Of a stretch of DNA of 64,000 nucleotides, positions 12,035-22,504 are shown one piece after another. The stretch comes from Aspidiotus rigidus. Its lineage: Eukaryota; Arthropoda; Insecta; Hemiptera; Diaspididae. The notes below the pieces were generated by a model, which worked only from the letters and a program-made list of their open reading frames with translations, was not told the origin of the DNA and made no database searches. Position 1 is the first letter of the stretch, and the number at the start of each line of letters is the position of its first letter. Position numbers and translations under genes: made by a program. The DNA lies in the NCBI GenBank assembly GCA_035079385.1, contig JAVHKY010000059.1, forward strand, positions 496,001 to 560,000, given 5' to 3'.

Positions 12035-12254
12035 TTTTATAGTAGAACAGACAGTATTCGGAGAGCACGAACCACCGCTTCTTCCATAACATCAACCCCT
12101 CGCTGCCTTGTTTATGCAACCAGCCTTGTATGACGACGGGGGCTGATGGCAGACGTTTGACGACGGGCGAACGTAACGGCGACGCCGTATTGATAATACG
12201 ACGTGTAACCGTCGACGCGGGCTGTTGGGCGACCGCATAATTTCCTCCGGTATT
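12035..12254 (-). CDS. PH-domain gene (PLEKHA4/5/6/7-like), internal exon: N-terminal half of PH domain
   Basis: The exon encodes a linker beginning NTGGNYAVAQQP and then the start of a pleckstrin homology domain: VIQGWLHKQGSEGLMLWKKR, WFVLSEYCLFYYK. The G-W-L-x-K, W-K-x-R-W-F-V-L and C-L-F-Y-Y-K blocks are the first strands of PLEKHA-type PH domains. The acceptor is TTTACAG before base 12254 and the donor is GTGAGT at 12034-12029. The exon is 220 bp (73 codons plus one base), so it leaves in phase 1, exactly matching the phase of the exon at 1334. Open reading past the donor (SEYSIHYD...) is intron. The start codon and any WW domains, which several family members have upstream, were not found in the window. 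Likely role: membrane phosphoinositide binding and junction or cytoskeleton scaffolding, by family inference only. Confidence 0.88.
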
Positions 12255-13684
12255 CTGTAAACACAAGATAAGATGCGGCAAAGTTAAAAAATATTTCAGT
12301 CTGTTATTGTCCGCTTCATATTGTAAACTTTGCTTTCGTTCAATGTATTCTTCGGATACCTCGCCAAGTCCACGAGTATACGCGCAGCATACACGAACAC
12401 ATACACGCTCTTGTGATCAAACAAGAAAATCAATTAACTCTCCGGTATTACTACTTCCACCACCACCACCACCTCCTCCATTGCCACCATTTTCTTCGCC
12501 GCAACTTCCATCGTCACATCAGAGACTTCATCGGTTTCTTCATCTTCCTCTTTCCTTTCTTTCCGTAATAATTTTTTCTTCACTAAGCAAATATCTAAGG
12601 TACGAGGTCATTAACACCGTTCTGAAAAGTGGTCCTATATGTTGGACGATTCAGCCGCCGCCGATGGTGGTTATTCAATGGTATAGAAGAACGAAGATTT
12701 ACATTTTTTCAATTGAACAGTATCACTCGCGCGTGAGTTTGCACCGTCAAGCCTAGTACGAGTAGAATGTCTACAATACATGTTCGATCACACTTTTCGA
12801 GGTGGTTTTGAAGGGTCGGGGCGGGCGTTTTAATTTTAAAAATAATTTAAGATGGAACACGTTGATGTCATAAACCGAGAATCAATTAATCGATAAGAAT
12901 CGCGCAATAAATCGTATGCTACTGAATAATATTATTCAGAAGATCGAGAATCAGTGTCGCGTATAATTTTTTCAAATGTAAATGAGAAATAAATTCGCGA
13001 CTCTCTCGCTAATTTGTTCGGGATCTCATTTATTATGTACAGATAATTTGGCCCTGGCTTTATAATTAATATGGTCAGGACGCTGACTGCTTTTATCGTC
13101 ATTCTTCTATCTATATTGGAAAACTGCTGATATCATTTAGAGTGACGACAATTTTCCCACCACAATAATTGAAAAAATGGAAAAATTTCGATTATTGGTC
13201 TATGCATAGTTAGAGGGCTTTTTGGAGAAATATTGTTTTCGGAGGTACGTACACATATCACGAAAGAGAAAAATTCGGATTATCGAGCTTGGACAGAAGA
13301 GAACTTGGGTTTCAAATTCGAGGAAAATATTTTTGTACTTTAGACGCCCTACTTGAGACTCAAAATTTTGGGTAGGTACGATACTGTAATAGGGTATCTA
13401 TTATGACGGAAATCTAAGTCTCGTAGCTCCATCGAGTTACAGTTCTCAAGTCAAGGTCGGACTCAAAACCATTCCGCTTACGTGAAGATTGGCCGCAGGG
13501 AAGAAGTTGTGAGCTGTACCCATTACAAATGAGTAGCTCAGATGAGGTGGTGGTTTATTTTAAAGTCATTTTGTGTGCCGACAAGTTGACAAAGGAGAAA
13601 AATGGCAGCTGGAAACCCCCAAGTTTCGTGCCCCGCGGCAAAAGAGGTACTTGAAATTAGAAGTTGGACACAAATGCTATTGCG
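12255..13684. other. Upstream intron or flank of PH gene, nothing firm
   Basis: A purine-rich minus-strand tract at 12430-12600 yields acidic and glycine-rich frames and a plus-strand proline run. None has convincing splice sites or homology that I recognise. An upstream exon here is possible but unsupported. Confidence 0.35.
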
Positions 13685-14505
13685 AGTAGTAATATCCCCC
13701 TTGGGTACACTTTGTGAGGCTCTGCCTCATGTTTTAACGCCTATACACTTTTTCCTTTCAGAACGCCTCTCTTTATTTTCTATACACTTTCTCCTTTGAG
13801 AACAGTTCCAATCCTACCCAAGTGTGATATTTCACATTGTAACAAAGATTTAAAAACTGAAAAAATTTTTAAATTACAAATTCAGTTCCTGACTCCCGAC
13901 TCTGTACGTGAATATTTAATTAAACATCCGCCGTACAAGCGAGATAGTTTTTTTACAGACTATATTAGCGACCACATTAATTAGATAATACTCATCAAAT
14001 GTCTCAACTATTTTTTCATGAACAATTCAATATTCTTCCGGAATTGGTAAATGTGGGCCGTATTTAGGCAGCGGTACAAATGTAATCAGGCGTCCGTTTA
14101 ATTAAATTTTCTATCTGATCATCATGATTATCTGTTTCCATACAAACATATTTTTTGGAAGCTGCATTCGGCGATTTGGATTTCTTAGTATGTATCTCAA
14201 AAGAGTGAGGATCTGGACCTCCTTATATAACCTCACAAAGTGTTCTGAAAGGGAAAGGGTATAGAAAATAAAGAGAGGTGTTCTGAAAGGGAAAAGTGTA
14301 TAGAGAGGGTTTATACAGGCGTAAAAACATAAGGCCGAGCGTCAAAAAGTGTTCTGACATCAAAATAAAATGATTCTGAGATGCAGGAAGTCTTTCAAAG
14401 TGTACCAAAAGGGGAACATCAAAATAAAATTAAACTGGGATGCAGGAAGTGTGTTTTTACACAAGCCAAGCCTCACAAAGTGTACCCAAGGGGGGATATT
14501 CCCTT
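13685..14505. mobile_element. Foldback-like element with long, internally repeated terminal inverted repeats
   Basis: The left arm AATATCCCCCTTGGGTACAC... and right arm ...GTGTACCCAAGGGGGGATATT are inverted copies. Both continue inward into repeated blocks (CTATACACTTTYCCYTTTCAG and CCTCTCTTTATTTTC), present once or twice on each side. TATTGCG is duplicated at 13678-13684 and 14506-14512. A 62-codon frame at 13796-13984 lies inside. I do not recognise it (key stretch PDSVREYLIKHPPYKRDSFF). Confidence 0.7.
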
Positions 14506-14531
14506 TATTGCGTTTACATGTGAGAACTTTT

Positions 14532-14837
14532 AACAGGGAAACTGTTCCATGCTGGGTTTTTGGAGAAATTTTTCATATGCCGTGTGGCACCCGGCGAAAA
14601 CTGACTACCGTCCTAAAGAATCTGAACTTGAAAAAGTTTCAAATTTTTTGGGGACTTGAAAAAATGTTGAATTTCCAGTCATAGTACGTGATAAGAAGGA
14701 AGACTTGGAAAAATTTCGACTCTCGGGCCATAATACATGATAGACGGAGGACTTAAAAAAATTTCAGGTTGGTTTAAGGCTTTTGTATGGGGGATCTTAA
14801 GTCGTTGAGCCATTATAGGGAAGGGTCTTGGAAAAAA
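14532..14837 (+). mobile_element. Decayed Helentron-like 5' fragment of the minisatellite family
   Basis: It starts AACAGGGAAACTGTTCCATG, the 5' tip of the family. A decayed link and two or three degenerate 45-bp units follow (GACTTGGAAAAATTTCGACTCTC). It abuts the 3' end of the next copy, which has opposite orientation. Confidence 0.5.
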
Positions 14838-15519
14838 CGACGGCTTCCTTAACGAAGTTAAACGAGGAACGCAGGGAACCTGTTTTATGAGTCGAATGGG
14901 ATTTGGTATTGAAAATTCAAGGAAGCCTAGACCTAGATAAAGATAGTATAAAGAAGGCCTAGACCTACTATAAGCCTATCATAATATAGTTTGAGAATCT
15001 AAATTTTTCTCGCTCGAGAGACGAAATTTTTCTAAGTCCCTCTCCTATCATGGCTCGAGAGTCGAAATTTTTCCAAGTCCCCCTTCTATCATATATAGCT
15101 CGAGAGTCGAAATTTTTCTAAGTCCCCCTTCTGTCATATATAGCTCGAGAGTCGAAATTTTTCTAAGTTCCTCTCCTATCATATATGGCTCGAGGGTCGA
15201 AATTTTTCCAAGTCCCCCTCCTACCATATATGGCTCGAGTCGAAATTTTTCTAAGTCCCCCTTCTATCATCTATAGCTCGAGAGTCGAAATTTTTCTAAG
15301 TCCCCCTTCTGTCATATATAGCTCGAGAGTCGAAATTTTTCTAAGTCCCCCTTCTGTCATATATAGCTCGAGAGTCGAAATTTTTCTAAGTCCCTCTCCT
15401 ATCATATATGGCTCGAGGGTCGAAATTTTTCTAAGTTTTTCGCTGGACGGCGCACGGCGGACGGCGCACGGCGGACGCCAGATTTCTCAAATAGCCCCCC
15501 ATAAAACAGGTTCCCTGTT
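14838..15519 (-). mobile_element. Helentron-like non-autonomous element with 45-bp minisatellite, copy 2
   Basis: The 5' tip is at 15519 (AACAGGGAACCTGTTTTATG on the minus strand). Next come a CAGCGAAAAACTTAG-type link, about ten 45-bp units (15040-15430), a unique block (AAGGCCTAGACCTAC), the inverted tip word at about 14875-14890 and the TTAAC/GTTAA hairpin. The end is GGAAGCCGTCG before a T run at 14832-14837. The whole 3' region (14838-15010) is nearly identical to 53257-53430. Confidence 0.75.
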
Positions 15520-15706
15520 AAAATTTGGCTTTCAAGCCACAATATATGATAGGAGGAGAACATGGAAGAAAATTTTAATTCTCGAGCTCTGATGTATGAC
15601 AGGAGAGGGACTTGGAATAATTCTGACTCTCGCGCCACAATACATATATGATAGAAGAAGGACTAAATAGGAAAGGGACTTGGAAAATTTTTCACCTCTA
15701 GGCCTA

Positions 15707-16270
15707 TATCGGGTGGACCAGAAAAATGTTACCAGTTAAATAAGAGTTCGCACTAAATCTGTTCTAGCGTGAAAACGCGAAACCTTAGATGTGCACTTCA
15801 CAACTTCGAAATTTGTATCTCAATTTTATCTTCAATTTGCGCCCCTGCTCAACTTTTTACGACTTTTTTGTGCCGATTTATGGGCCAAAATGTGCTACAA
15901 ATTGACCAGTTTGCTAAGATTTCTGAAATAAAAACTCGAAAACTCTCCCACTTTCAAGCTCCGTAGTGTTATTTAGTTTTTTTTTCGGAACCAGTGTTAA
16001 ATTTTACTTTCAAAGCAAGTGAATTATGGAAGTTTGAACGATTTTTAATTTTTGATAATGTTGGCAAATTGATCAATTTTTGGGACATTTTGGTCCTTAA
16101 CCGGCTCAAAGAAGTTGTAAGAGGTTAAGTAGGGGCGCAAGTTAAAGATAAAATTGAGATACACATTTCGCAGATTTGAAGTATACATCTAACGTTTCCC
16201 GTTGTTGCGCTGGAGTGAATTTAGCGCAAACTCCCATTTAACTGGTAACATTTTTCTGGTCCACCCGCTA
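15707..16270. mobile_element. ~560-bp TA-target palindromic MITE
   Basis: Arms of about 260-270 bp are inverted copies: GGGTGGACCAGAAAAATGTT ... AACATTTTTCTGGTCCACCC. TATA lies at each outer edge (15705-15708 and 16269-16272), consistent with TA duplication as in Tc1/mariner-type elements. The loop (about 15950-16050) is short. No transposase is present. Confidence 0.75.
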
Positions 16271-16273
16271 TAC

Positions 16274-17040
16274 ACCATGATGGAGTCAGACTCGTCAAGA
16301 TTTCAAAATTTTAGGTAATCTATTTTGCAGTTAAAATTTTTCAATAAAAAGTTTTTTTTGAAATTTTATTTCATTTGTGTTCGATTTTCTAGATAGGCCT
16401 ATTTATTGCTGAAAAATTGGCTTTTTCCCAAAGTTCTCAACTTTTGACGAACTTTTCATGCTGATAATTGGACGCATAGCGAAGTTTGTATGGTAGTTTT
16501 TATAACAAATTTCACGAGGAATATTTTTTATCTGTAACTTTTCATGATTGATGCCCAATTTTTCAAGATATTTGCAAAACATTGATTTTAGGGAGCTAGA
16601 ACGTGCCACAGAAAATTTTTTGGGATGTGAGGGACGGGAAGTTGGATATGTTATTCGGAGCCTTATTTTCTTTTATTGAAAAAGAAAAGTAAAAAATTTG
16701 ACTCACACAATATGAGTTATTCGCCTTTTACCAGAAGACCGATCCACCATTTTGGAAAGCTGCTCATCACAGATGTCTATCATCGTTTTTTATATCAAGT
16801 ATCACCCCTACTAACATATTGTATCTCAAAATATCGCTTCGTCCCCCCGAATGGTACCGCATTTTTATATGGCCCATGGACTAATTATCGAAGTATTATG
16901 TTTCGATATTTTCCTCTGATTAAATTTCAGCACGTCTTCCACTACTTCGAACCACTCTAGCTAATCCCCTTCTTCCCATTTCTCAAGGAATCTTAGGGGA
17001 TGTCTTTAGTTTGGAATACCTTGTTCGAATGAGACTTGAG
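16274..17040. other. No recognised feature
   Basis: Two short frames (16403-16609 minus, 16676-16960 plus) have no recognisable motif. The segment separates the TA MITE from the PLE 3' end. Confidence 0.35.
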
Positions 17041-17754
17041 ATTAAACCAATAATGTTAATAGAATTGACACGGTCCGAAACGTTACGGCTCGACATAATG
17101 ACAGAATACTCAAAGAGTAGAGTAAACGAGAATTACTAATTACAAAGACCGCAGATATAAAGGAGAAGATGCGAGATCTTTCGGTTAACAAACCATCATC
17201 GGGCAAAGTTAGAATGCCACTGACCCAGATACGACTCATAAAACAGAATACCAACGAGATCAGGATTGAACGAGCGAGCCCTCGCGAGGTGACTCAAACT
17301 CGTAGACCAATTCAACTAAACCTTCGTCGGGAAAATACCTGTTGAGTACGGTAACATCGTCACTGTTCAGATGACGCACTATTTCAATATATTTTCCAAC
17401 GCAACGCGCTTGAAGTAAGAATTCTCCTTGTGGAGAAGGGTAGCCGAACCTTCCTTGAAACTATGACCACTGGAGACAAGGTGGTCCGCAAAGGCCGAAT
17501 CACCCAAATTACCTTTCTTCCAGACCTTAAGGTGCTCCTCTACTCGAATTCCAAGCTGGCGACCCGTCTCGCCTATGTATACGCCGTTACAATCCTTGCA
17601 CTCCAATTTGTACACCCCGCTCCTCTCCCCCCGCGGGATGGGGTCCTTTAGACTTACAAACAAACCCTTCACAGTAGTGAGGTTATAAAAAGCAGGCCTG
17701 AAGCCAAAGGGGCGGAGGACACGAGTCAGCTTGGATGAAAACTCACCCAAAAAA
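17041..17754 (-). pseudogene. Penelope-like element copy 1, GIY-YIG endonuclease half
   Basis: This is the 3' half of the PLE whose RT half is at 20169-21620; the two were separated by the insertion at 17755-20168. The frame from 17750 to about 17379 encodes GVYKLECKDCNGVYIGETGR followed by QLGIRVEEHL, then FADHLVSSGHSF. That is the GIY-YIG catalytic core with the C-x2-C and H residues typical of PLE endonucleases. The frame breaks at about 17382 relative to the copy at 21691-22329, where reading continues through LNSDDVTVLNRYFLDEG. The C-terminal part and 3' untranslated sequence (17041-17290) also align with the plus-strand copy. Confidence 0.8.
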
Positions 17755-18800
17755 GCTCACGCAGAAGCGTAAGCATCACCGACTTTTCAATAATTTGCTA
17801 TAAAATCATTTACACATGCTCCCCATACCTAAACTTCATTGTTTCTCACTTATAAGCTGATTGTGATAATAATGATTTAAGGTATTCCACTTTCTCTTCT
17901 ATTGTTCAATTCATTTCTAATCTTTTTAATGGGTTCTATTAAAATTAAAATATAAAACTTAGGTGATTTAGAAGAATCTTAAAGTATTAACCTGACTGTC
18001 CATTTCCAAAAATAGGTACAGTAAGATATTATAAAGTCGATAATGACAAAAATCAAAACATAGATGAGGAAAATTGAAATGGGCAATGAAACTTCCACTT
18101 TGTCTTTACCTGAATTTCAACATTACTCCCCAGTGTTCAGGCTACGAGCCTATTGCGATAATGTAGAAGAAGAAAAAAAAAAAAAAAAAATGATATGTAT
18201 ACCTGCATAACGCAGTAATTATAAAATACACGGCCAATATTCAATTCATCGCTTACGTGCAACGTTTGTTTAACGTATCCAATAAACGTCGAATTTTTTC
18301 AATCATATATGACTGGTAATGAGAAGTTTTTGCAGCCAATAGGTGTATGATGCTTTAATCACGTGGCAAACGAACTCAAATAAATTGAATAAGCGAGATT
18401 TAGCTCTTACGGCTCTATACGTGGACCACGTATATTTTGAGATTTACTCAAGAACCACTAGTCCAACCGATACAAAACTTACAGAGCAATAAGACTGAAT
18501 AAACTATGACGTAATGTAGTGATATGAAGATAATAAGATTGATATTTTTTGAGAAACAACACTAAGAAATTCGAGGAAAATTGAGAGTTACTCAACTACT
18601 CGAGAAATCTAAGAAAAAAATTCACATTCCCAACTTCAGATAATCCACTACAACTTGGCCAAATTTCATGAGAATCCAACCAGTAGGTTTTGAGGAGTTG
18701 CGTGGACAAAAAAATCTTATATATATATATACAAGCCGTAAGCCCGCTAAATATTATAAAATTTCAAATTATTTTCAAAATCCTTGATATTTATTTATCA

Positions 18801-18971
18801 TTAGTATTCTTTTAGTTCAATTTCTAATCTAATTCTTTTAATTTCCAATTTTTCAATTTCGTTTTTTTTATCGTTGATATTTTGTTTTACACTTTCAATC
18901 TCGCTCTTAATATCTTCTCTGATAGTTGGATGCCATCTTTTTAGAAGATCCTTTGCGCATTCTTCTTTCTG
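18801..18971 (-). CDS. Short coiled-coil reading frame inside the Helentron-like element
   Basis: An open frame of 56 codons ends in a stop at 18801-18803. It starts after an in-frame TAG that could be part of a splice acceptor (TTTTTCAGCATAG). It reads ECAKDLLKRWHPTIREDIKS, then a strongly heptad-like charged tail (EKLEIKRIRLEIELKEY). There is no ATG near the start. I do not recognise the protein. It could be a C-terminal exon captured by the element, part of a variant Helitron ORF, or chance. Confidence 0.3.
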   Translation of the reverse strand, partial: QKEECAKDLLKRWHPTIREDIKSEIESVKQNINDKKNEIEKLEIKRIRLEIELKEY

Positions 18972-19004
18972 AATCTATGCTGAAAAATTTGTCATTTTTT
19001 GTGG

Positions 19005-19486
19005 ATTGTTTGGAGGAGGGGTAGATAACTTCCTATATAATGATACAATTGTCCAAAAATTTTGAAAGTTGTAAATATGTTTGGAACTTCATTACACCCT
19101 AAAGAAATCATTGAAAGCGCATTGTTGTATTTACGCAAATTATTAAGAAAATGAGAAGATCAATTATCTCTTCCGTCTAATAGTTTCTGAAGAAGATCCG
19201 GCATTGAGGGTAAATCAGGTAACTTAATCTTACCACCCCCGCAACAGAAATTTCGATCTTCAGTTTCAAATAATTTTCCATCGCAAAATGTGCACGTAAT
19301 TGCCAGATTCCCAATTGAACTTATACTGGTATATTCTTTCTCAATAATGTACCTAATGAATGGACTATTATCGTTCTGACAATCATTTTCCACATTATTT
19401 TCCGATGTCAAAATTTCGGAATTGACACGAGCCCTCTTCCCTTTGTTCGTCAACCGCCCTAGATTTGCTTTCTCGCGCTTTGGCAT
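19005..19486 (-). pseudogene. Helitron-like replicase-helicase N-terminal fragment, decayed
   Basis: The frame starts at the ATG at 19486 (MPKREKANLGRL...). It contains the zinc-binding block typical of Helitron proteins, C-T-F-C-x-G-K-L-F ... N-F-C-C-G-G-G-K-I-K-L-P, followed by LPSMPDLLQKLL. After one in-frame TGA at about 19160 the frame continues SHFLNNLRKYNNALSMISLG and FKIFGQLYHYIGSYLP. This is the conserved 'YN.A..F.SLG...F.I.GQ.YH.IGSL.P' region of the Helitron_like_N domain. Reading ends at about 19005. No Rep HUH motif or helicase domain is present, so the element is non-autonomous. Confidence 0.8.
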
Positions 19487-20168
19487 TCCAATTAGATTGC
19501 AATAAAGTGAGACATCCGTGACTTCGATATTGAATTTTCGAAATTGACGTGAATTGTTTTTCTTTCTTAGTTCTCACGTTAAATTTGAAATAATGAAAGA
19601 CTACCACCACTTCTTCAGATAATTGCTAAGCAAAATCTTTATCGTAACCTACACTATTCGATTACTCATAGTATGGGTATTCAAAACTTCTCCGGTTAAA
19701 AAGAACCACTTTCCAAAAATGATTGCCTAGCACATATTAATTTTCGATGAACGTCAACAAAAATGATTGCTTAGCATTTTTAATCAATAAATTAATGAAT
19801 GATACAGATTTTTCATATCTTGGATCATTCATGACACCCCCCCCCCCCCCCGTCAAGCACAAAGATATATACTACACGCCATTCGCCTGATTTCGTAACT
19901 TCAAAATATTTATTACGCATAAACCTTCTCCTAGGCAAGCTAAAGCAATGGAAACAAATTCCAAGTTCATAGGTGAAATAGGAATAAAGTTAAATGGATT
20001 TGCGATTTTGCAACTTCTCTTTATATAATAGATAAGGAAACCTGAAATTTTCTTATTAGGGTAGAAGTGATCTAGGACCTCCAAAACGTCGAGAAAATTC
20101 ATTGCCCCCTCCCCCTGAATACTTTGCGTCGGGTGTAATACCTCACTTTTTACAAGTAAAAAGTCGGT

Positions 20169-21620
20169 AAAACGGGAGCTTGATCCAACGTAAACTCTTA
20201 TTATTATTACCACTCAGATCGCGGGGGAGGGGAGTGGTAGAATCAAGGCACTTCCTCGTAAGTTTTTTACGGACTATACGGTCAATGTCCAAGTTGACCT
20301 CATTCATAGCGGCCAAGTGCTTAATGGTCGCCAGCTCCTTTTGGAAAGCTTGGTTGACTCAGCGGAATGCTAGTCAGTCGATGAATATAACTATTGAAGG
20401 CAGCGATCTTATGAGAAAATGGACAGAAGGACGATCCGTGGACAACTGTATCGGTCGAAGTACCCTTCCTGAATATCGCAAATTCATGGTCCCCATCTCT
20501 ATCAGAGATAGTGAGATCCAGAAAGTTTATGGAAGAACCTCCAATTTCTGTAGTGAATTTTATGGAGGGATACATTTTATTCAGATACTGAAGAAACTCA
20601 CCAAGGAGCTCTTGAGGACCGGTCCTTGCACATAATATATCGTCCACATATCGGTGCCAGTAATGGATGTGACTCAGTAGCACTTGGCCAGAGGAAAACA
20701 AGTCAACCTCAAATCTGGACGTAAATATCTTCGAAACGAGAGAGCCCAGAGGAGAGCCGATGGGGATTCCTACCTCCTCAGGGAACTCGTAAAATTTCCC
20801 TTTGAACTTACAGAAGTTAGGGGACCAGCACGCATTAATGAGGCCAAAAAATTCCTGTATCTCGTTATGAGGAATGTTGAACTTTACAAGTAGGTCACCC
20901 ATATACTGCATAGTATGAGCCTTTGGTATGTTGGGAAAGAGGCCGGCTACATCAAATGAGCAGAGGCTAGTACCCGGAGGCAAGGTAACATTTTTGAGCC
21001 TCTCGGCCAGAGAAACCGAATTTTTAACGGAGTAGGGGGACTCGTACTCGATTCGAGACTTGAACCAACGATCCAAGAACTTGGCCAGAAAATAGGCAGG
21101 GGAGGAGACGTAGGACACGACAGGCCGCATAGGAGTATTCATCTTGTGAACTTTTGGCAACCCATAGAGGAGGGAGGGGGGAACAGGGTTAGGTACGAGC
21201 AGGGCTTTTTTGAGCGAAGAACTTTTTATGATAAACTCACTCCCGTTCACAACTTTCCTAACCTCTTTGACGTAGTTAGGAAAGTTAAAACAGCTATTTT
21301 CAATAGCTCCACATTGAGTGAGAACTTCTTGAACCTTGGAAACGTAGGAGGATTTCTCCAGGACTACGATCGCGTTACCCTTGTCGGCTTCAGTAAGGAT
21401 TGACCCCTGGTCCCTGACCTTCCTCCTCAGATTATCTATCACCTCACATGCGTAATTGTTTATACGAGGGAGGGCGGTGTCGCGGACTAGTTCAGCGCAA
21501 GCTGATTGAATATTCACGCCGGGACCAATTTTTATGGTCAGGTCGGCAACGACATTAGCAAGAGTTTCATCTTGAGGAAGGGGAGGTAGGCCAAATTTTA
21601 GACCCTTCTCCAACGAATAC
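20169..21620 (-). pseudogene. Penelope-like element copy 1, reverse transcriptase
   Basis: A 430-codon frame (21613-20321) without stops encodes a PLE RT. It shows EADKGNAIVVLEKSSYVSKV (the PLE 'KADKGNAVVVM' finger block), then LLYGLPKVHK, RPVVSYVSSPAYFLAKFLD and SFDVAGLFPNIP. These are followed by GIPIGSPLGSLVSKIF and HYWHRYVDDILCA, which contains the catalytic YVDD. Then come INFLDLTISD and the thumb AFNSYIHRLTSIP. Relative to the copy at 21640 it carries one extra A near 20352 (CAACCAAGC against CAACCAGC), which shifts the frame before the linker to the endonuclease. The 5' end of the RT is missing. The element is otherwise contiguous with the endonuclease half at 17041-17754 once the Helentron insertion is removed. 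Confidence 0.9.
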
Positions 21621-21626
21621 GTTTCA

Positions 21627-22490
21627 TCGACTGACTAGCATTCCGCCAAGTCAACCAGCTTTCCAAAAGGAGCTGGCGACCATTAAGCACTTGGCCGCTG
21701 TGAATGAGGTCAACTTGTACATTGACCGTATGGTCTGTAAAAAACTTACGAGGAAGGGCCTTGATTCTACCACTTCCCTCCCCCGCGATCTGAGTGGTAA
21801 TAATAATAAGAGATTACGTTGGATCAAGCTCCCGTTTTTGGGTGAGTTTTCATCCAAGCTGACTCGTGTCCTCCGCCCCTTCGGCTTCAGGCCTGCTTTT
21901 TATAACCTCACTACTGTGAAGGGTTTGTTTGTAAGGCTAAAGGACTCCATCCTGCGGGGGGGGGGAGAGGAGCGGGTGTACAAATTGGAGTGCAAGGATT
22001 ATAACGGCGTATACATAGGCGAGACGGGTCGCCAGCTTGGAATTCGAGTAGAGGAGCACCTTAAGGTCTGGAAGAAAGGTAATTTGGGTGATGCGGCCTT
22101 TGCGGACCACCTTGTCTCCAGTGGTCATAGTTTCAAGGAAGGTTCGGCTACCCTTCTCCACAAGAAGAATTCTTACTTCAAGCGCGTTGCGTTGGAAAAT
22201 ATCGAAATAGTGCGTCATCTGAACAGTGACGATGTTACCGTACTCAACAGGTATTTTCTCGACGAAGGTTTAGTTGAATTGGTCTACGAGTTTGAGTCAC
22301 CTCGCGAGGACTCGCTCGTTCAATCCTGATCTCGTTGGTATTCTGTTTTATGAGTCGTATCTTGGTCAGTGGCGTTCTAACTTTGCCCGATGATGGTTTG
22401 TTAACCGAAAGATCTCGCGTCTTCTCCTTTATATCTGCGGTCTTTGTAATTAGTAATTCTCGTTTACTCTACTCTTTGAGTATTCTGTCA
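21627..22490 (+). pseudogene. Penelope-like element copy 2: RT thumb to GIY-YIG endonuclease
   Basis: Plus-strand copy, head-to-head with copy 1. It begins inside the RT thumb (SQPAFQKELATIKHLAA) and stays open to 22329 through DLSGNNNKRLRWIKLPFLG. The endonuclease core is YNGVYIGETGRQLGIRVEEH, then SSGHSFKEGSATLL and RHLNSDDVTVLNRYFLDEGL. One of the paired cysteines is replaced (CKDY where copy 1 has CKDC), which may have harmed zinc binding. The RT is absent by 5' truncation. Copy 2 preserves the uninterrupted site where copy 1 holds the Helentron. A LINE fragment of opposite orientation follows at 22505. Confidence 0.8.
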
Positions 22491-22504
22491 CCAATAATGT
22501 TACC

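Larger units (their letters stand above)
17755..20168 (-). mobile_element. 2.4-kb Helentron/Helitron-like insertion splitting a PLE
   Basis: On the minus strand it begins ACCGACTTTTTACTTGTAAA, a tip that folds into a hairpin. It ends AAAAGTCGGTGATGCTTACG, with a terminal hairpin GCTTACGC-TTCT-GCGTGAGC and then a T run. The inverted ACCGACTTTT just before the 3' hairpin is the asymmetric inverted repeat described for Helentrons. It contains a decayed Helitron-like N-terminal coding piece (19486-19005) and a single 166-bp unit (18560-18735). PLE sequence resumes exactly on both sides, at CCCGTTTT and TTTTGGGTGAG. The intact PLE copy at 21820-21850 gives the empty site. Confidence 0.75.

Noticed and set aside
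11967..12281. 104-codon ORF starting MPHLILCLQN
   Set aside because: The first nine codons are upstream of a clear TTTACAG acceptor, and the last 23 are past a GTGAGT donor. Only 12035-12254 is exon.
12307..12756. 149-codon plus-strand proline-rich ORF
   Set aside because: It is complementary to a purine-rich tract, has no recognised domain, and is antisense to the PH gene. Treated as chance.
20180..20635. 151-codon plus-strand ORF
   Set aside because: Antisense to the PLE reverse transcriptase.
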